This document shows positions 8,768-16,242 of a stretch of DNA of 64,000 nt, piece by piece (the first letter of the stretch is position 1; each line of letters begins with the position of its first letter). The DNA is taken from the NCBI GenBank assembly GCA_964549135.1, contig CAZJUJ010000003.1, positions 31,476 through 95,475 of the forward strand, given 5' to 3'. The notes beneath the pieces were generated by a model, which saw only the letters and a program-made list of their open reading frames with translations, ran no database searches and was not told where the DNA came from. Both the position numbers and the translations under genes were made by a program. Origin of the DNA: RUG563 sp964549135. GTDB taxonomy: Bacteria > Bacillota > Clostridia > Christensenellales > Aristaeellaceae.

Positions 8768-9655
8768 ATGCCGGGGAATGCCAGCCTGGCCCATGCAGTC
8801 TCGCAGCCTTGCCTCCGGGCATCTAAGCAGCGCCGCGCAGTATTCGTTTTCATCCAGTACGCCAAGGGGCCTGAGCCCGTCCTCCGAAAGCACCACCAGC
8901 AGATGATATTCCCCTGCGCTCATTCGCCCAAGAACGGCGCGCACCGGCGTGCTTTCCCCGGCTGCCAGCATTTCCATCGGCAGGATGTCTCTCTGATCCA
9001 GCCGCTGCCGCCGGGAAATCAGCGCCGTTACATACCGGGCCGTTCCCTGCCTGCTTTCCAGGGATGCAGCGTAAAGCAGATACATCCCCGCAAAGGCCGG
9101 GGAAAAATTGATCTGCCCCTGAAAGGCAAGAAAAATGGAAAGCAGGCAAAGCAGCACGCCCAGCACGCTTCCCGCCAGCGTAAGCATTTTCGTCGCCCGG
9201 GAATAGGGGAGAAGGGCATGCAGCGCCGCCCGCAGCATCCGCCCGCCGTCCAGCGGCAGCGCGGGGAGCAGATTGAGCAAAAGCAGCAGCAGATTGCTTC
9301 TGGCAAAAGCGGCGGAAAAAGCCATGCCGGCAGAGGAATGCCCTGCCAGCCAAATGGACAGGGCGCAGCCAAGCAAACTGAATAATGGGCCCGCCGCAGC
9401 CAGCAGAAAGGCAGAAAGCGGGGGAGAATGCTCCATATTTTCAATGGCAATCACGCCGCCATAGGGGGTGATTTCAATGCTTTCCACCCGCAGCCCGATG
9501 CATTTTGCCATGAGAATATGGCCGCTTTCATGCAAAAGCAGCGCAAGCAGGGCAGGAATGAGCCGCGCCCCCGCGCCGGTAAAGCAGGTAATCAGCCAGA
9601 GCAGGGGCAGCACCCCGTGAATTTTCAGCAGCGTGCCCCGGATGCGGAGGCTCAC
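8756..9655 (-). CDS. spoIVFB: SpoIVFB-like M50 site-2 protease
   Basis: A polytopic intramembrane zinc protease of 299 aa. The zinc motif HESGH lies in the second hydrophobic segment (around residue 43), and the partner motif ALPLDGGRML near residue 136 supplies the third ligand aspartate. In Bacillus, SpoIVFB cuts pro-sigma-K in the outer forespore membrane during sporulation. A C-terminal extension after about residue 205 looks like the CBS-type regulatory domain of the family. The start overlaps the stop of the SpoIVFA-like gene by four bases, matching the conserved spoIVFA-spoIVFB pair. Confidence 0.9.
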   Translation of the reverse strand: MSLRIRGTLLKIHGVLPLLWLITCFTGAGARLIPALLALLLHESGHILMAKCIGLRVESIEITPYGGVIAIENMEHSPPLSAFLLAAAGPLFSLLGCALSIWLAGHSSAGMAFSAAFARSNLLLLLLNLLPALPLDGGRMLRAALHALLPYSRATKMLTLAGSVLGVLLCLLSIFLAFQGQINFSPAFAGMYLLYAASLESRQGTARYVTALISRRQRLDQRDILPMEMLAAGESTPVRAVLGRMSAGEYHLLVVLSEDGLRPLGVLDENEYCAALLRCPEARLRDCMGQAGIPRHAKK

Positions 9656-10326
9656 AGCCCTGCCTCGCTGCGCGGGGCCATCACCCCGCTGGGATCAATG
9701 GGCAGGCCGTTTCTTCTCACCTCTATCAGCACCTGCCCCTGGGCGTCCCCGGCGCCGATGCAGCTTTTTTCCGTCACCTGATCCCCTTCCCGGACATAGA
9801 CCTCCCGCAGCGCATAGCAGATGATTTCAAGCCCGTCCTGCCCGCGGATCCTTACGATTTTTTCCTCATCATTTCCGTGGGCCAGGCTCATGACCTGCCC
9901 GGAAAGCGGCGCATAGATTCTGCCGTCCCCGGCGCTTTCATAGCCAAGATACGGCTCTTTTGCATTCCAGGCATGGGAAAGGCTGCCGCTGCAGGGGGCG
10001 GTCAGCAGCCCCGCCGCATCGCCTTCAAAGAAAACCGCCATGCTTTCGGGAAAAAAGCGGCTGACGAAGCTGATTTTTCCCAGGCCATCCCCCCAGCTCT
10101 GATCGATGATATTCTGTACGCCCGTAAGCACGGTTTCGCCGCTGGGCAATTGGGCATTGCGCACGGCGACAATGGTCAGCATGAGCATTCCCGAAAGCGC
10201 CAGATTGCGGGATAGCCGCTCCCGCCAGGAATAGGCCTGCTTTTCCGGCAGATAATGGAGCAGCGGCTCTTTGCTCTCCGTTTCGTTCTGCCTTATTTCT
10301 GTGTCCTCCATCATCCGCTTGATCAT
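9652..10326 (-). CDS. spoIVFA: SpoIVFA-like membrane-anchored LytM-type protein
   Basis: The 224-aa product has one transmembrane segment (about residues 42-60, LALSGMLMLTIVAV) and a C-terminal LytM/M23-like fold with the G-rich phrases YAPLSGQVMSLA and VLIEVRRNGLPIDPSG. The HxxxD and HxH zinc ligands of active M23 enzymes are absent, as expected for SpoIVFA, which holds SpoIVFB inactive and anchors the complex. Position directly upstream of spoIVFB, with an ATGA overlap, supports the call. The start MIKRMME is preceded by GGGAGGG at eight bases; longer in-frame starts lack a binding site. Confidence 0.8.
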   Translation of the reverse strand: MIKRMMEDTEIRQNETESKEPLLHYLPEKQAYSWRERLSRNLALSGMLMLTIVAVRNAQLPSGETVLTGVQNIIDQSWGDGLGKISFVSRFFPESMAVFFEGDAAGLLTAPCSGSLSHAWNAKEPYLGYESAGDGRIYAPLSGQVMSLAHGNDEEKIVRIRGQDGLEIICYALREVYVREGDQVTEKSCIGAGDAQGQVLIEVRRNGLPIDPSGVMAPRSEAGL

Positions 10327-10404
10327 GGGGCAATCCCTCCCTTTCATCCTATGGTATGTGGGGGAAAGGGGCGGCATGATGAAAAAACTTTCTTTCGGCA
10401 GCAA

Positions 10405-10433
10405 TTGCTTTTCCATACAAGATATGGTATAGT
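10405..10433 (+). promoter_or_regulatory. Sigma-A promoter of rnhA
   Basis: TTGCTT and TATAGT with a 17-bp spacer, 39 bp upstream of the chosen rnhA start. Confidence 0.65.
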
Positions 10434-10472
10434 ATCATGGCAGTTTATCCTGAATGGAGGCTCAAGAAAGCA

Positions 10473-10985
10473 ATGAGCGAGGCTCTCAAGGCAGTTGATA
10501 TTTTTACGGACGGCGCATGCTCCGGCAATCCCGGCCCGGGCGGCTGGGCCGCGATTTTGCGTTATGGCCAGCATGAAATGGAAATCAGCGGCAGCATGCC
10601 CCAAACCACCAATAATCGCATGGAGGTTTTTGCCGTCATCAGCGCCCTGGGCAAGCTGAAAACCCGCTGCCGGGTAACGGTGCATTCCGATTCGGCGTAT
10701 CTGATCAACGCCTTTAATCAGCATTGGATCGATAACTGGCAGAAGCGCGGCTGGAAAACCAGCGATGGCAAGCCGGTAGAGAATCAGGATCTCTGGCGGC
10801 TTTTGCTGCTTACCATTCAGAAAAAGGGCCATGTGATGACCTTTAACAAGGTCAAGGGCCATGCGGATCACCCGGAGAATATCCGCTGCGATGCCCTGGC
10901 GCGGGAGGCCATCCGCCAGTATCTGTCCCGCAATCCCGATCTGGGCGATCCGGACGAAATAAAGATTGTGCACTCGCAGGAATAA
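10473..10985 (+). CDS. rnhA: Ribonuclease HI
   Basis: RNase HI (170 aa) removes RNA from RNA-DNA hybrids. The catalytic acidic residues are visible in order: the Asp in FTDGACSGNPGPGG, the Glu in NNRMEVFAVI, the Asp in VHSDSAYLINA, and the last Asp in IRCDALAREA, with the histidine in VKGHADHPEN. I set the start at the methionine of MSEALK, preceded by GGAGG; an ATG 36 bp upstream has no binding site and lies next to the -10 box. Confidence 0.95.
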   Translation: MSEALKAVDIFTDGACSGNPGPGGWAAILRYGQHEMEISGSMPQTTNNRMEVFAVISALGKLKTRCRVTVHSDSAYLINAFNQHWIDNWQKRGWKTSDGKPVENQDLWRLLLLTIQKKGHVMTFNKVKGHADHPENIRCDALAREAIRQYLSRNPDLGDPDEIKIVHSQE

Positions 10986-11037
10986 AACAGGTTTCCCTAT
11001 GCCATGAATTCTTGAAATACCGGGGAGGAAAGCCGGA

Positions 11038-11451
11038 ATGAAGCTGGAAAAATCCTGCGGTGCCGTTGTCTATACTGTACGCAGCGGTGAGCTTCTGTTT
11101 CTGCTCGTGCAGGAACGAAGCGGCGCGTACAGCTTTCCCAAGGGACACATGGAGGGAAACGAAACGGAAATCGAAACGGCGCGGCGGGAGATTTTAGAAG
11201 AAACCGGTCTGCGCCCTGCTTTCCGCCCGGGCTTTCGGGAAACGGATGCATACGATCTGCGGGAAGCGCCAGGCACGCGGAAGCAGGTGGTCTATTTTCT
11301 GGCCGAATGCGGAGAGGAAAACGCCAGCCCCCGACCGGGCGAAATACGGAAAATCGAGCTGCTGCCCTATGATCAGGCCATGCAGCGCTTTTCCTATGAG
11401 GGCACAAGACGCGTGCTGACAGCCGCCTATCACTTCCTGCGCGGCGAATAA
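11038..11451 (+). CDS. NUDIX hydrolase, diadenosine tetraphosphatase-like
   Basis: The 137-aa enzyme carries a full Nudix box, GHMEGNETEIETARREILEE in residues 36-55, followed by TG. N-terminal KLEKSCGAVVYTV and the YSFPKGHMEGNE phrase resemble bis(5'-nucleosyl)-tetraphosphatase types that split Ap4A or related dinucleotides. The start is preceded by GGGGAGGAAAG. It lies 52 bp after rnhA and a clear terminator follows, so the two genes form one transcript. Confidence 0.85.
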   Translation: MKLEKSCGAVVYTVRSGELLFLLVQERSGAYSFPKGHMEGNETEIETARREILEETGLRPAFRPGFRETDAYDLREAPGTRKQVVYFLAECGEENASPRPGEIRKIELLPYDQAMQRFSYEGTRRVLTAAYHFLRGE

Positions 11452-11483
11452 AGCAGAGCCATCCCTTTGGCTCTGCTTTTTGC
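11450..11483 (+). terminator. Rho-independent terminator after the NUDIX gene
   Basis: AAAGCAGAGCCA pairs with TGGCTCTGCTTTTT around a CCCTT loop, giving a clean 10-12 bp stem and U-tract. Confidence 0.92.
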
Positions 11484-12002
11484 TTGCCATGAAAAGCCAG
11501 GACGCCAGGGGAGAGACGGCATTGCCTGATCACAGGGGCTTTGCGCCGGTATTCCTTTCGGTTTTGCTACCACGGCCCGAAAGCCCCTTTCGAGGCATAG
11601 ACGATGAAAAGATCCTGCCAGAAAAGCAAGAACCGTGCTGCCAAGCAGCCGCAGCGCGAAATCCAGCGGATTGGCGCGCCCGGGGCACGGCTGGCGCGGT
11701 ATGAGGATATGGTCGCGCTCAATCGCAATAGGATGATTGGGCGCAGCAAGCGCGGCCCTGTGCGGCTGGTTCATTGTGCGGAAGTGGATTGAACCCCGGC
11801 ATTAACCATTGAATACCAACCCGGGAAATAAATGTGCCTTTTTTCAATGGAAAATGGTGCGCTTTATCAGACCCGATGGAAAATGGCGCACGTTATCAAT
11901 TTGCCTTTCCCATAAAGCAGCTGCACGATCTGCGCGTCATATTTGCTCTGGGTACGGCTGGCGCGGATAAAGGGGGTTCCGCGTGCTTGGCACCAATCAT
12001 AC

Positions 12003-12092
12003 GAGCTTTGACGCGATTGGCACGCCAGATTTCGCTTGGCGTGGCTGGCACGTCATGTTTTGTTCTGGCGCAGTCGGCACATCACGCTAACC
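12003..12092 (+). repeat. Direct repeat copy 1 (~90 bp)
   Basis: The ~90-bp segment recurs at 12,662-12,751. The two copies agree almost base for base from GATTGGCACGCCAGATTT to TCACGCTAACC, with one single-base indel and few substitutions near the left end. Confidence 0.85.
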
Positions 12093-12159
12093 TTGTTTTA
12101 CGGGCTGTGGCGTGCTTGGTGCGTTATACGGCAGTTCTGTTGCCGATGATTTATCATAG

Positions 12160-12600
12160 TCAGCGCGTCATATGCGTGATAAAGATTCCGTGTGCTTGGC
12201 ACATAAAACCGGCTTTGGCGCGCCTGACGCATTGCACAGCAGTTCCGGTGTAGCTGGCGCATCGCAGGGGGAGGACGTCCGTCAGCAATAGAATCCAATC
12301 CGAGGAACATCATTTTCTTTCCATAAAGCAACGCTGACGCGATTGGCGCGTCATATTTGCTCTGGTAAGCTGATGCATGGTAAAGATTTCATGTGCTTGG
12401 CGCATAAAACCGGCTTTGGCGCGCCTGACGCATTGCACAGCAGTTCCGGTGTAGCTGGCGCATCGCAGGGGGAGGACGTCCGTCAGCAATAGAATCCAAT
12501 CCGAGGAACATCATTTTCTTTCCATAAAGCAACGCTGACGCGATTGGCGCGTCATATTTGCGCAGGTACGGCTGATGCGTGGTAAAGATTCCGCGTGCTT
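12160..12600 (+). repeat. Tandem repeat, 201-bp unit
   Basis: Bases 12,202-12,360 and 12,403-12,561 are identical by eye over 159 bp, an offset of exactly 201. Similarity continues on both flanks (AAAGATTCCGTGTGCTTGGC against AAAGATTTCATGTGCTTGGC), and a third partial unit starts after 12,562. This is a recent tandem duplication of non-coding sequence. Confidence 0.92.
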
Positions 12601-12661
12601 GCCGCATTTGCACCGGTGCGGCAGAAGCGGATATGGTTTCCACGCGCTTGGACATCATACA

Positions 12662-12751
12662 GACTTTGATACGATTGGCACGCCAGATTTCTGCTTGGCG
12701 TGGCTGGCACGTCATGTTTTGTTCTGGCGCAGTCGGCACATCACGCTAACC
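12662..12751 (+). repeat. Direct repeat copy 2 (~90 bp)
   Basis: Second copy of the segment at 12,003-12,092, flanking the 201-bp tandem duplication on the other side. Confidence 0.85.
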
Positions 12752-12879
12752 CTGTGCAATTCTTCGATACGTTTTGCAAGACCCAACCATGGGCGGCGCA
12801 TTTACGGGCTGCGGCGCGGCTGGTGCGTCGCGGGGAAGGGGTTACCCGATCCAATAATCGCCCGGCAGTCATCTCTGTA

Positions 12880-12911
12880 ACTATTCGCAAAAGAATACTT
12901 TTACGAATAGT
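12880..12911. promoter_or_regulatory. Palindromic operator candidate
   Basis: ACTATTCGCAAAAG and CTTTTACGAATAGT form 14-bp arms around AATA, with a single mismatch. The right arm ends two bases before the -35 box of the following promoter, the position expected for a repressor or activator site. There is no T-run, so a terminator is unlikely. Confidence 0.55.
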
Positions 12912-12912
12912 A

Positions 12913-12942
12913 TTGACGTTTAGGGGAGGTATATGCTATAAT
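12913..12942 (+). promoter_or_regulatory. Sigma-A promoter in front of the octamer array
   Basis: TTGACG and TATAAT separated by 18 bp. The expected start of transcription (about 12,949) is the very beginning of the octamer array, so the array would be the 5' end of the transcript. Confidence 0.75.
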
Positions 12943-12949
12943 TGGAACC

Positions 12950-13110
12950 GTGGATTCCGTGATTCCGTAGTTTCGTGATTCCGTAGTTTCGTGATTCCGC
13001 GCTCACGTGGTTCTATGGTTCTGCAATTCTGTGATTCTATGATTCCACGGTTCTATGTTTCCGTGATTCTATGGTTCCGTGATTCTGCGATTCTATCGTT
13101 CCGTTTTTTC
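12950..13110 (+). repeat. Array of 19 octamers, consensus RTGRTTCY
   Basis: From 12,959 to 13,110 the sequence divides without any slip into nineteen 8-bp units such as GTGATTCC, GTAGTTTC, GTGATTCT, ATGGTTCC and GCGATTCT; a nine-base GTGGATTCC precedes them. Only GCGCTCAC (12,999) departs strongly. The strict 8-bp register despite base changes points to replication-slippage growth followed by drift, or to a selected period. On the opposite strand three units make one 8-residue peptide period, but no gene is evident. Confidence 0.9.
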
Positions 13111-13429
13111 TGAGATGCTTATTGCTTTCGCTGCGGGCGCACAAAAACATCCGCTGGAATGCATCGCCGCGGCGCGCAATCCTCCAGCCGCTTGCCGCAG
13201 CGAGAACGCATTTCACGGCCACGCACCAGGCGTCAGGCACAGAAGCCCCTCTTCCAAGCAGCCGCGCTTTGACCTGATGACTGCGCGAAAATTCCTATCA
13301 CTTTACTCGGAATCTCCTCTGTTTCGCAGCCACAAATCAGCCGGAGAATCCACGCTTCCAAGCAGTACGCGTTCGCCGCTTCTTTCCGGGATTTCCCCCA
13401 TCAGGCGCGAAATACAGCGGAAATAATGA

Positions 13430-13450
13430 TTATATCGTTTATGATATAAT
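13430..13450 (+). promoter_or_regulatory. Palindrome with -10 box upstream of the recombinase
   Basis: TTATATC and GATATAA form perfect 7-bp arms around GTTTAT, and TATAAT (13,445-13,450) overlaps the right arm. A -35 box is not convincing. It may be the promoter/operator of the recombinase gene, 134 bp downstream. Confidence 0.4.
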
Positions 13451-13583
13451 TGCCTTTCCGTCCGCCGCGCCTACACAGGCGGCCTCGCTGCCCATTCATC
13501 CCGCCTTCCTGTTTCGTTTATTGATGGGATCCTGCGGTGGATTTCTTTCCCATCCGCCATATCTTTCCATGGAGATGATTTCA

Positions 13584-14669
13584 ATGCCCGAACCGATGAG
13601 CTATCACGCCCAGATGGATGCAAAACGCATGGAGCGGCTGCGGCTGCTGCAAAAGGAATTGCCAGCTGTCTGCACGGATTTTTTCCGTTCCATTGCGCAG
13701 ACCACCTCTACCCTGACCCGCCTGGCCTATGCCTATGATTTCCGGCTGTTTTTTCAGTATCTCACCAGCGAAAACCCCACCTTTGCAGATATCGAGCCCC
13801 GGTTTATGACCGATCAGCATTTCGAAATGATCAAGCTAAGGGATATTGACGGCTATCAGGATTATCTGAGCCAATATTATGTGACCGACGAGGAAAATGG
13901 CGAAGCCCATCTGGTGCAGAATCATGAATTGGGCATCATGCGGAAATTATGCTCGCTGCGGTCGTTATTTGAATATCTATTTAAAAACGGCCATATTTCG
14001 GCCGATGTCACCAAGCTGATCACCCTGCCCAAGCTGCATGACAAGCCCATTCTGCGGCTGGAGCCGGATGAAATGCAGAAGCTGATGGACACGGTGGCCA
14101 CCGGCGAGGGGCTGACAGCGCGGCAGCAGAAGCTGCTTCGCTTCACCCGTACCCGGGATACGGCCATGCTGCTTCTGTTTCTGGGCACGGGTATCCGCGT
14201 CAGCGAATGCGTGGGGCTGAATTTGGAGGATCTGGATTTTGATCTGAACGCCTTTCTGGTAACGCGAAAGGGCGGCGATCAGAGCATTCTGTATTTTCCG
14301 GATCAGGTATCCGCTGCGCTGCAGGAATACCTGACGGAGCGGGAAAAAATTATCCCGCTGGAGGGCCATGAGGACGCCCTGTTTCTCTCCCTGCAAAAGC
14401 GCCGGATTACCCAGCGGGCAGTGCAGAATCTGGTCAAGAAATACGCCCAGGTGGCGGCCCCGCTCAAAAAGCGCATCAGTCCCCATAAGCTGCGCTCCAC
14501 CTTCGGCACCAATCTTTATCAGGAAACCGGCGATATTTATCTGGTGGCAGATGTGCTGGGGCATTCGGATGTCAATACCACCCGCCGCCATTATGCCGCC
14601 ATGAGCGATGCCAATAAGCGCAAGGCGGCCCGGGCGGTGACCCTGCCCACCACCGAAAATAAGGAATGA
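13584..14669 (+). CDS. Tyrosine recombinase (XerC/XerD-like)
   Basis: A 361-aa site-specific recombinase. The N-terminal SAM-like core-binding domain covers about residues 15-160; the catalytic domain follows with the full set of residues: Arg in GTGIRVSECVGL, Lys in VTRKGG, His-x-x-Arg in SPHKLRSTFG, His in LGHSD, and the tyrosine nucleophile in RRHYAAM. GGAG nine bases upstream favours the MPEPMSY start over earlier methionines. Its place beside the Cys-rich gene and lexA, without phage genes, suggests a resident chromosomal recombinase and not a phage integrase; I cannot say whether it is the dif-resolving enzyme. Confidence 0.9.
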   Translation: MPEPMSYHAQMDAKRMERLRLLQKELPAVCTDFFRSIAQTTSTLTRLAYAYDFRLFFQYLTSENPTFADIEPRFMTDQHFEMIKLRDIDGYQDYLSQYYVTDEENGEAHLVQNHELGIMRKLCSLRSLFEYLFKNGHISADVTKLITLPKLHDKPILRLEPDEMQKLMDTVATGEGLTARQQKLLRFTRTRDTAMLLLFLGTGIRVSECVGLNLEDLDFDLNAFLVTRKGGDQSILYFPDQVSAALQEYLTEREKIIPLEGHEDALFLSLQKRRITQRAVQNLVKKYAQVAAPLKKRISPHKLRSTFGTNLYQETGDIYLVADVLGHSDVNTTRRHYAAMSDANKRKAARAVTLPTTENKE

Positions 14670-14784
14670 TCTGCAGCCTATCAGGCGCAGCCGCCCATCC
14701 CTGCAAGATTGCCCGCTTCCGCCCGATGCAAACATGCAGCAGCAGCCAAAGCGGCATAATCGGCAGAGAAAAACGCTGCCCGGC

Positions 14785-14961
14785 TCAGTTCAGCTTTTTC
14801 TTGTCCTCCGGCAGCTGAATTTTATCAATCAGGATCCCCCGGTATTCCTCATCCCCCTTGACGCACTGCATGCAGTTATCGCAGATTTTATCAGGATCCA
14901 GATCGCACCGGTCGCATTCCCCGCAATCGATGCATTCCCGATCATACAATACACATTTCAT
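14785..14961 (-). CDS. Cys-rich mini-protein divergent from lexA
   Basis: A 58-residue protein with eight cysteines within the first 33 residues, arranged as CVLYDREC, CGEC, CDLDPDKIC and CMQC. The pattern suggests a small zinc or iron-sulfur site, but no function is assigned. It begins with MKCVLYDREC, preceded by GGGAGGAAAAG. Its start lies only 24 bp from the LexA operator shared with the divergent lexA gene, so it is probably part of the SOS regulon. Small proteins of this type next to lexA are familiar from other Clostridia (recollection, not checked). Confidence 0.8.
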   Translation of the reverse strand: MKCVLYDRECIDCGECDRCDLDPDKICDNCMQCVKGDEEYRGILIDKIQLPEDKKKLN

Positions 14962-14984
14962 TTGCTTTTCCTCCCGTTTTTCTC

Positions 14985-15013
14985 TTGTCAAACATTTGTT
15001 TGCATGCTATAAT
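14985..15013 (+). promoter_or_regulatory. lexA promoter with overlapping SOS box
   Basis: TTGTCA and TATAAT with 17 bp between them form the lexA promoter. CAAACATTTGTTTG at 14,989-15,002 is a perfect palindrome matching the Bacillus-type LexA site (CGAAC N4 GTTCG) with A for G at symmetric places. It covers the -35 and spacer, so LexA would repress its own gene and possibly the divergent Cys-rich gene. Confidence 0.85.
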
Positions 15014-15047
15014 ATTTTATAGCTGAATGGAAAGGATGTGCTGCGCG

Positions 15048-15656
15048 ATGCCCAGGCGGCCCCATGGGGATACACAACAACGCATACTTGATTATATCGA
15101 AAATTACATCGAAGTCAATGGGTATCCGCCTTCCGTTCGCGAAATAGGCCAGGCGGTTGATCTGAAATCAACCTCCACCGTCCATGGTCATTTGAACCGC
15201 CTGGAGAAAAAAGGCCTGTTGCATCGGGAGGCCATGAAGCCGCGCACCATCGATATTACCCGAAGCGATAAGCCCCAGATGGTAAAGCTGCCGATCCTGG
15301 GCAAGGTGGCGGCCGGCGTGCCGATCCTGGCGGAGGAAAACGCCGATGGCTATGAAATGCTGCCGGACAGCATCGTGGGCAGCGGGCAGCATTATATTTT
15401 GGAAATCCGGGGCGAAAGCATGATCACCGCCGGGATCATGAACGGCGATTATGTGGTGGTCAAGCGCCAGCAGACGGCCCAGAACGGCGATATTATCATT
15501 GCCATGATCGATGACGAGGCCACCTGCAAGCGCTATTTCAAGGAGCCGGATCGGATCCGCCTGCAGCCCGAAAATCCCCGGATGCATCCCATGTACGTCC
15601 GCTCGGTGGAGATTCTGGGCAAGGTGGTTGCCGTCTATCGGAAATACGGAAAATAA
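15048..15656 (+). CDS. lexA: LexA, SOS repressor
   Basis: LexA (202 aa) represses DNA damage genes and cleaves itself when RecA is active. The N-terminal winged helix (residues 1-65) reads ILDYIENYIEVNGYPPSVREI. The Ala-Gly self-cleavage site is in GKVAAGVPI, the catalytic serine is in EIRGESMITAGI, and the lysine is in YVVVKRQ. AAAGGATGTG favours the MPRRPHG start over an ATG 21 bp upstream. Regulation by its own SOS box is evident from the promoter region. Confidence 0.96.
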   Translation: MPRRPHGDTQQRILDYIENYIEVNGYPPSVREIGQAVDLKSTSTVHGHLNRLEKKGLLHREAMKPRTIDITRSDKPQMVKLPILGKVAAGVPILAEENADGYEMLPDSIVGSGQHYILEIRGESMITAGIMNGDYVVVKRQQTAQNGDIIIAMIDDEATCKRYFKEPDRIRLQPENPRMHPMYVRSVEILGKVVAVYRKYGK

Positions 15657-15714
15657 ACGGTGCAGCCATGGGGATTTTTCTGCGCATCCGGATGGCAATC
15701 CAGCGCTGCAGCCA

Positions 15715-15770
15715 TCAAAAACGGCCTTTCGCCACCTCTTGTCATTAGAGGAAGCGAAGGGCCGTTTTTC
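15715..15770. terminator. Bidirectional terminator between lexA and rnpB
   Basis: AAAAACGGCCTTTCGC pairs with GCGAAGGGCCGTTTTT around a 22-base loop that itself has CCTCTTGTCATTAGAGG pairing. U-tracts occur on both strands, so it ends lexA and the convergent RNase P RNA. Confidence 0.9.
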
Positions 15771-15833
15771 GGCGCGTAAAGGCGGAATGCAGGCCCTCCC
15801 CGCCGGGAAAGCCACCGCCATTTCATCGGTTTT

Positions 15834-16175
<342 letters not shown>

Positions 16176-16182
16176 AAGGGGT

Positions 16183-16211
16183 ATTATACATCGTTTTTTT
16201 CATTCCGTCAA
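16183..16211 (-). promoter_or_regulatory. Sigma-A promoter of rnpB
   Basis: On the minus strand TTGACG and TATAAT are spaced by 17 bp, and the -10 ends seven bases from the RNA 5' end. Confidence 0.9.
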
Positions 16212-16242
16212 TTGCCATGCGGCAATCTTTGGCTCTGCCGGG

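Larger units (their letters stand above)
11484..13583. other. 2.1-kb gene-free, repeat-rich region
   Basis: No reading frame in this stretch has both a ribosome-binding site and recognisable protein sequence. From about 11,840 the DNA is a patchwork of related short phrases such as TGGCGCG, GGCACGTCA and GCGCGTCATATTTG. Two phrases near the start, ATGGAAAATGGYGC at 11,847 and 11,876, are each followed by TTATCA. The longer repeats, the octamer array and its promoter are listed separately. Between 13,111 and 13,420 I see nothing. Confidence 0.7.

Noticed and set aside
12389..12978. Frames across the 12-kb repeats that give near-identical peptides twice
   Set aside because: The identity comes from the 201-bp DNA duplication; no start signals or protein-like composition.
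13079..13426. 115-codon frame downstream of the octamer array
   Set aside because: Its first codons are the octamers, it has no RBS and its composition is not protein-like.
13584..14669. Tyrosine recombinase as integrase of the prophage remnant or repeat region
   Set aside because: It lies 14 kb from the phage genes, next to lexA, and no att-like direct repeats flank it.
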